A stretch of DNA of 6,266 nucleotides from Prevotella sp. UBA3294 (GTDB taxonomy: Bacteria; Bacteroidota; Bacteroidia; Bacteroidales; Bacteroidaceae), in assembly GCA_002361535.1 (NCBI GenBank), contig DETG01000048.1:1-6266 (forward strand). The letters run 5' to 3'. Below the pieces are notes generated by a model. The model had not been told where the DNA came from and ran no database searches. It saw only the letters and a program-made list of their open reading frames with translations. Below, piece after piece: positions 4,932 through 6,266 of the stretch (positions within the stretch are counted from its first letter, which is position 1; the number at the start of each line of letters is the position of its first letter). The position numbers were made by a program, and so were the translations under genes.

Positions 4932-6188
4932 ATGAAACTAAAAAGAATTGTTTTGATGGGACTGATGGCCTGCGCACTGAGCATGCAGGCACAGAAATAT
5001 GTGGGTGGCGACATCTCGATGCTGCCCCAATACGAGAAGGCTGGAGTGGCTTATAAGGATGCCGCAGGCAACACCGTAACGGATGTGCTCGCCTTCTTCA
5101 AGCAGGAGGGCCAGAACGCCATGCGTGTACGTCTGTTCGTCGATCCCTCAAAAGACAACGACAAGGCGGTATGCCAGGACCTCGACTATGTGAAGGAGTT
5201 AGGGAAACGTATCAAGGCAGCAGGGATGAAGTTCATGCTCGACTTCCACTATAGCGACACTTGGGCAGATCCCGCCAAGCAATGGACACCCGATGCCTGG
5301 AAAGACCTTTCCAACGAGCAGCTCTATACCAAGATCTATGAATATACCAAAGACTGTCTGCAACAGCTGAAGGCCGCCGGTGCCACGCCCGACATGATCC
5401 AAACGGGCAACGAGATCTCCTACGGTATGCTGTGGGGCACGGAGGCAGCAGCAAAGAACAACCAGAACAACCGCTGCTATACCAATTCACCGGAAGCCAA
5501 CTGGACACGCTTCATCACCTTATTGAAAAAGGCAGGTGAGGCATGCCGCGAAGAGTGCCCACAGGCACAGATCATCCTGCATAGCGAACGCACACCCAAG
5601 GCCAACGTGCTCACCGACTTCTACGACCGGATGAAGGCCGCCGCCGTTGACTACGATATCATCGGACTGAGCTATTATCCCGACTACCACGGCAGTCTGG
5701 CAACACTGGAGACTGCCCTGAACACGTTGGAGAACAAACAGTACGGCAAGGAGATCATGATCGTGGAGACAGGATACAGCTATGCCTGGTCGATCGGGAA
5801 CGACTTCAACTACACCGCCACCTACCCTTACACCGAGGAGGGACAACGGCAGTTCACCGCCGACCTCATCGCTATGCTGAACAAACATCAGGAGGTGAAA
5901 GGACTGTTCTGGTGGTGGCCCGAGGATAACGGTAACAAGAACGTAACCGCCCACTGGTGGAATGCCGCCCTCTACGACCATAACACCGGCAAGCCCTTCG
6001 CTGCCTTCTACGAACTGAAGAACTTCGTAGGCGACGACACGGCTGTCAGCACCGTGGAAGCTGAGAGGTTCCTCTCATCCCAGCATGTCGTTACCATCGA
6101 TGGACGACAGGTGGGAAACAGTGACCAGGTGGCGCGTCTGCCCAAAGGGATATACATCGTGGGCAACAAGAAAAGAATCAGGAACTAA
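4932..6188 (+). CDS. Secreted GH53 endo-beta-1,4-galactanase (arabinogalactanase)
   Basis: This 418-residue exported enzyme is expected to cleave internal beta-1,4-galactosyl bonds in type I arabinogalactan and pectic galactan side chains. The GH53 (beta/alpha)8 domain spans about 22-365. It shows MRVRLFVDP (64-72), the family motif DFHYSDTWADPAKQ (104-117), TGNEIS with acid/base E161, and MIVETGYSY with nucleophile E279; FWWWPED (327-332) is also typical. The signal peptide probably ends at A20 (SMQA/QKY). A Cys at 14 (LMAC) could be read as a weak lipobox, but methionine at -2 and the good downstream site argue against it. The last ~40 residues (LPKGIYIVGNKKRIRN) resemble the short sorting-like tail of the amylase. 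The ATG follows an A-rich leader with no Shine-Dalgarno. No SusC/SusD or beta-galactosidase neighbours are visible. Family assignment is very secure; the substrate follows from the family. Confidence 0.95.
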   Translation: MKLKRIVLMGLMACALSMQAQKYVGGDISMLPQYEKAGVAYKDAAGNTVTDVLAFFKQEGQNAMRVRLFVDPSKDNDKAVCQDLDYVKELGKRIKAAGMKFMLDFHYSDTWADPAKQWTPDAWKDLSNEQLYTKIYEYTKDCLQQLKAAGATPDMIQTGNEISYGMLWGTEAAAKNNQNNRCYTNSPEANWTRFITLLKKAGEACREECPQAQIILHSERTPKANVLTDFYDRMKAAAVDYDIIGLSYYPDYHGSLATLETALNTLENKQYGKEIMIVETGYSYAWSIGNDFNYTATYPYTEEGQRQFTADLIAMLNKHQEVKGLFWWWPEDNGNKNVTAHWWNAALYDHNTGKPFAAFYELKNFVGDDTAVSTVEAERFLSSQHVVTIDGRQVGNSDQVARLPKGIYIVGNKKRIRN

Positions 6189-6200
6189 GCAGAGGGTGTG

Positions 6201-6245
6201 TCATAATTTGAGGTAATACGCTCCGCGCAGAACCTCAAATTATGA
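6201..6245. terminator. 14-bp inverted repeat after the GH53 gene, probable damaged terminator
   Basis: Bases 6201-6214 (tcataatttgaggt) pair perfectly with 6232-6245 (acctcaaattatga) around a 17-base loop that contains a small inner cgc/gcg dyad. It starts 12 bases after the galactanase stop, where a terminator is expected. The right arm is not followed by a T-tract but by a GC-rich sequence resembling an insertion-sequence end. The outer part of the left side (agagggtgtg) also has no matching partner on the right. Confidence 0.55.
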
Positions 6246-6266
6246 AGTGCCCCCAAGAAGTTGGAC
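6243..6266. mobile_element. Possible terminal inverted repeat of an IS3-family element, cut by the window edge
   Basis: The last 24 bases start with TG and contain gcccccaagaagttggac, which resembles the ends of IS3-family (IS150-like) elements of Bacteroidota, typically TG...CCCCCAaAAGTTnGAC. IS3 ends characteristically begin 5'-TG. No transposase sequence lies inside the window and the other end cannot be seen, so this call is from recollection of the family pattern. The exact boundary could be shifted by a few bases because TGA is shared with the hairpin arm. Confidence 0.45.

Noticed and set aside
4959..4976. Lipoprotein signal (LMAC) in the GH53 protein
   Set aside because: Methionine at -2 is a poor lipobox residue and a good signal peptidase I site follows at A20. 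A lipoprotein anchor would also fit badly with a sorting-like C-terminal tail. Not fully excluded.

Overview
The window looks like chromosome of a Bacteroidota bacterium, most likely a Prevotella-like member of the Bacteroidales. Start sites have A-rich leaders without strong Shine-Dalgarno sequences. Four genes are preceded by the same TATCTTTG box, which matches the Bacteroides -7 consensus TAnnTTTG. The proteins are also typical of the group: a CBM26-bearing GH13 amylase, a GH53 galactanase, a LytS/LytTR pair, and C-terminal tails resembling type IX secretion (T9SS) type A sorting domains. No rRNA, tRNA or CRISPR was seen.

Layout: bases 1-334 hold no gene. They carry four near-identical 28-bp hairpin-forming repeats (48-175), another stem-loop (176-201) and a LacI/GalR-type operator candidate (265-278). 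A secreted multidomain alpha-amylase follows (373-2451, +) and ends at a strong intrinsic terminator. Convergent to it is a two-gene signalling operon on the minus strand: a four-TM LytS-like histidine kinase (3212-4216) whose stop overlaps the start of a LytTR response regulator (2496-3215). Upstream of the kinase, on the same strand but with its own promoter, is a small secreted protein of unknown function (4359-4709). Divergent from that gene is a secreted GH53 endo-beta-1,4-galactanase (4932-6188, +). Its downstream hairpin appears to be cut by what looks like the terminal inverted repeat of an IS3-family element that leaves the window at 6243-6266.

How it may work together: the two hydrolases would attack starch and type I arabinogalactan or pectic galactan outside the cytoplasm. 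Neither has SusC/SusD partners here, so this is not a classical polysaccharide utilisation locus within the window. The kinase/regulator pair lies between them. Whether it controls either hydrolase is inference. The best physical hint is a 22-bp-phased direct repeat (TTTCGAC twice) between the divergent promoters of the small protein and the galactanase, a spacing compatible with LytTR-type DNA binding. A second point of interest is that the kinase promoter lies so close to its ATG that the transcript should be leaderless or nearly so.
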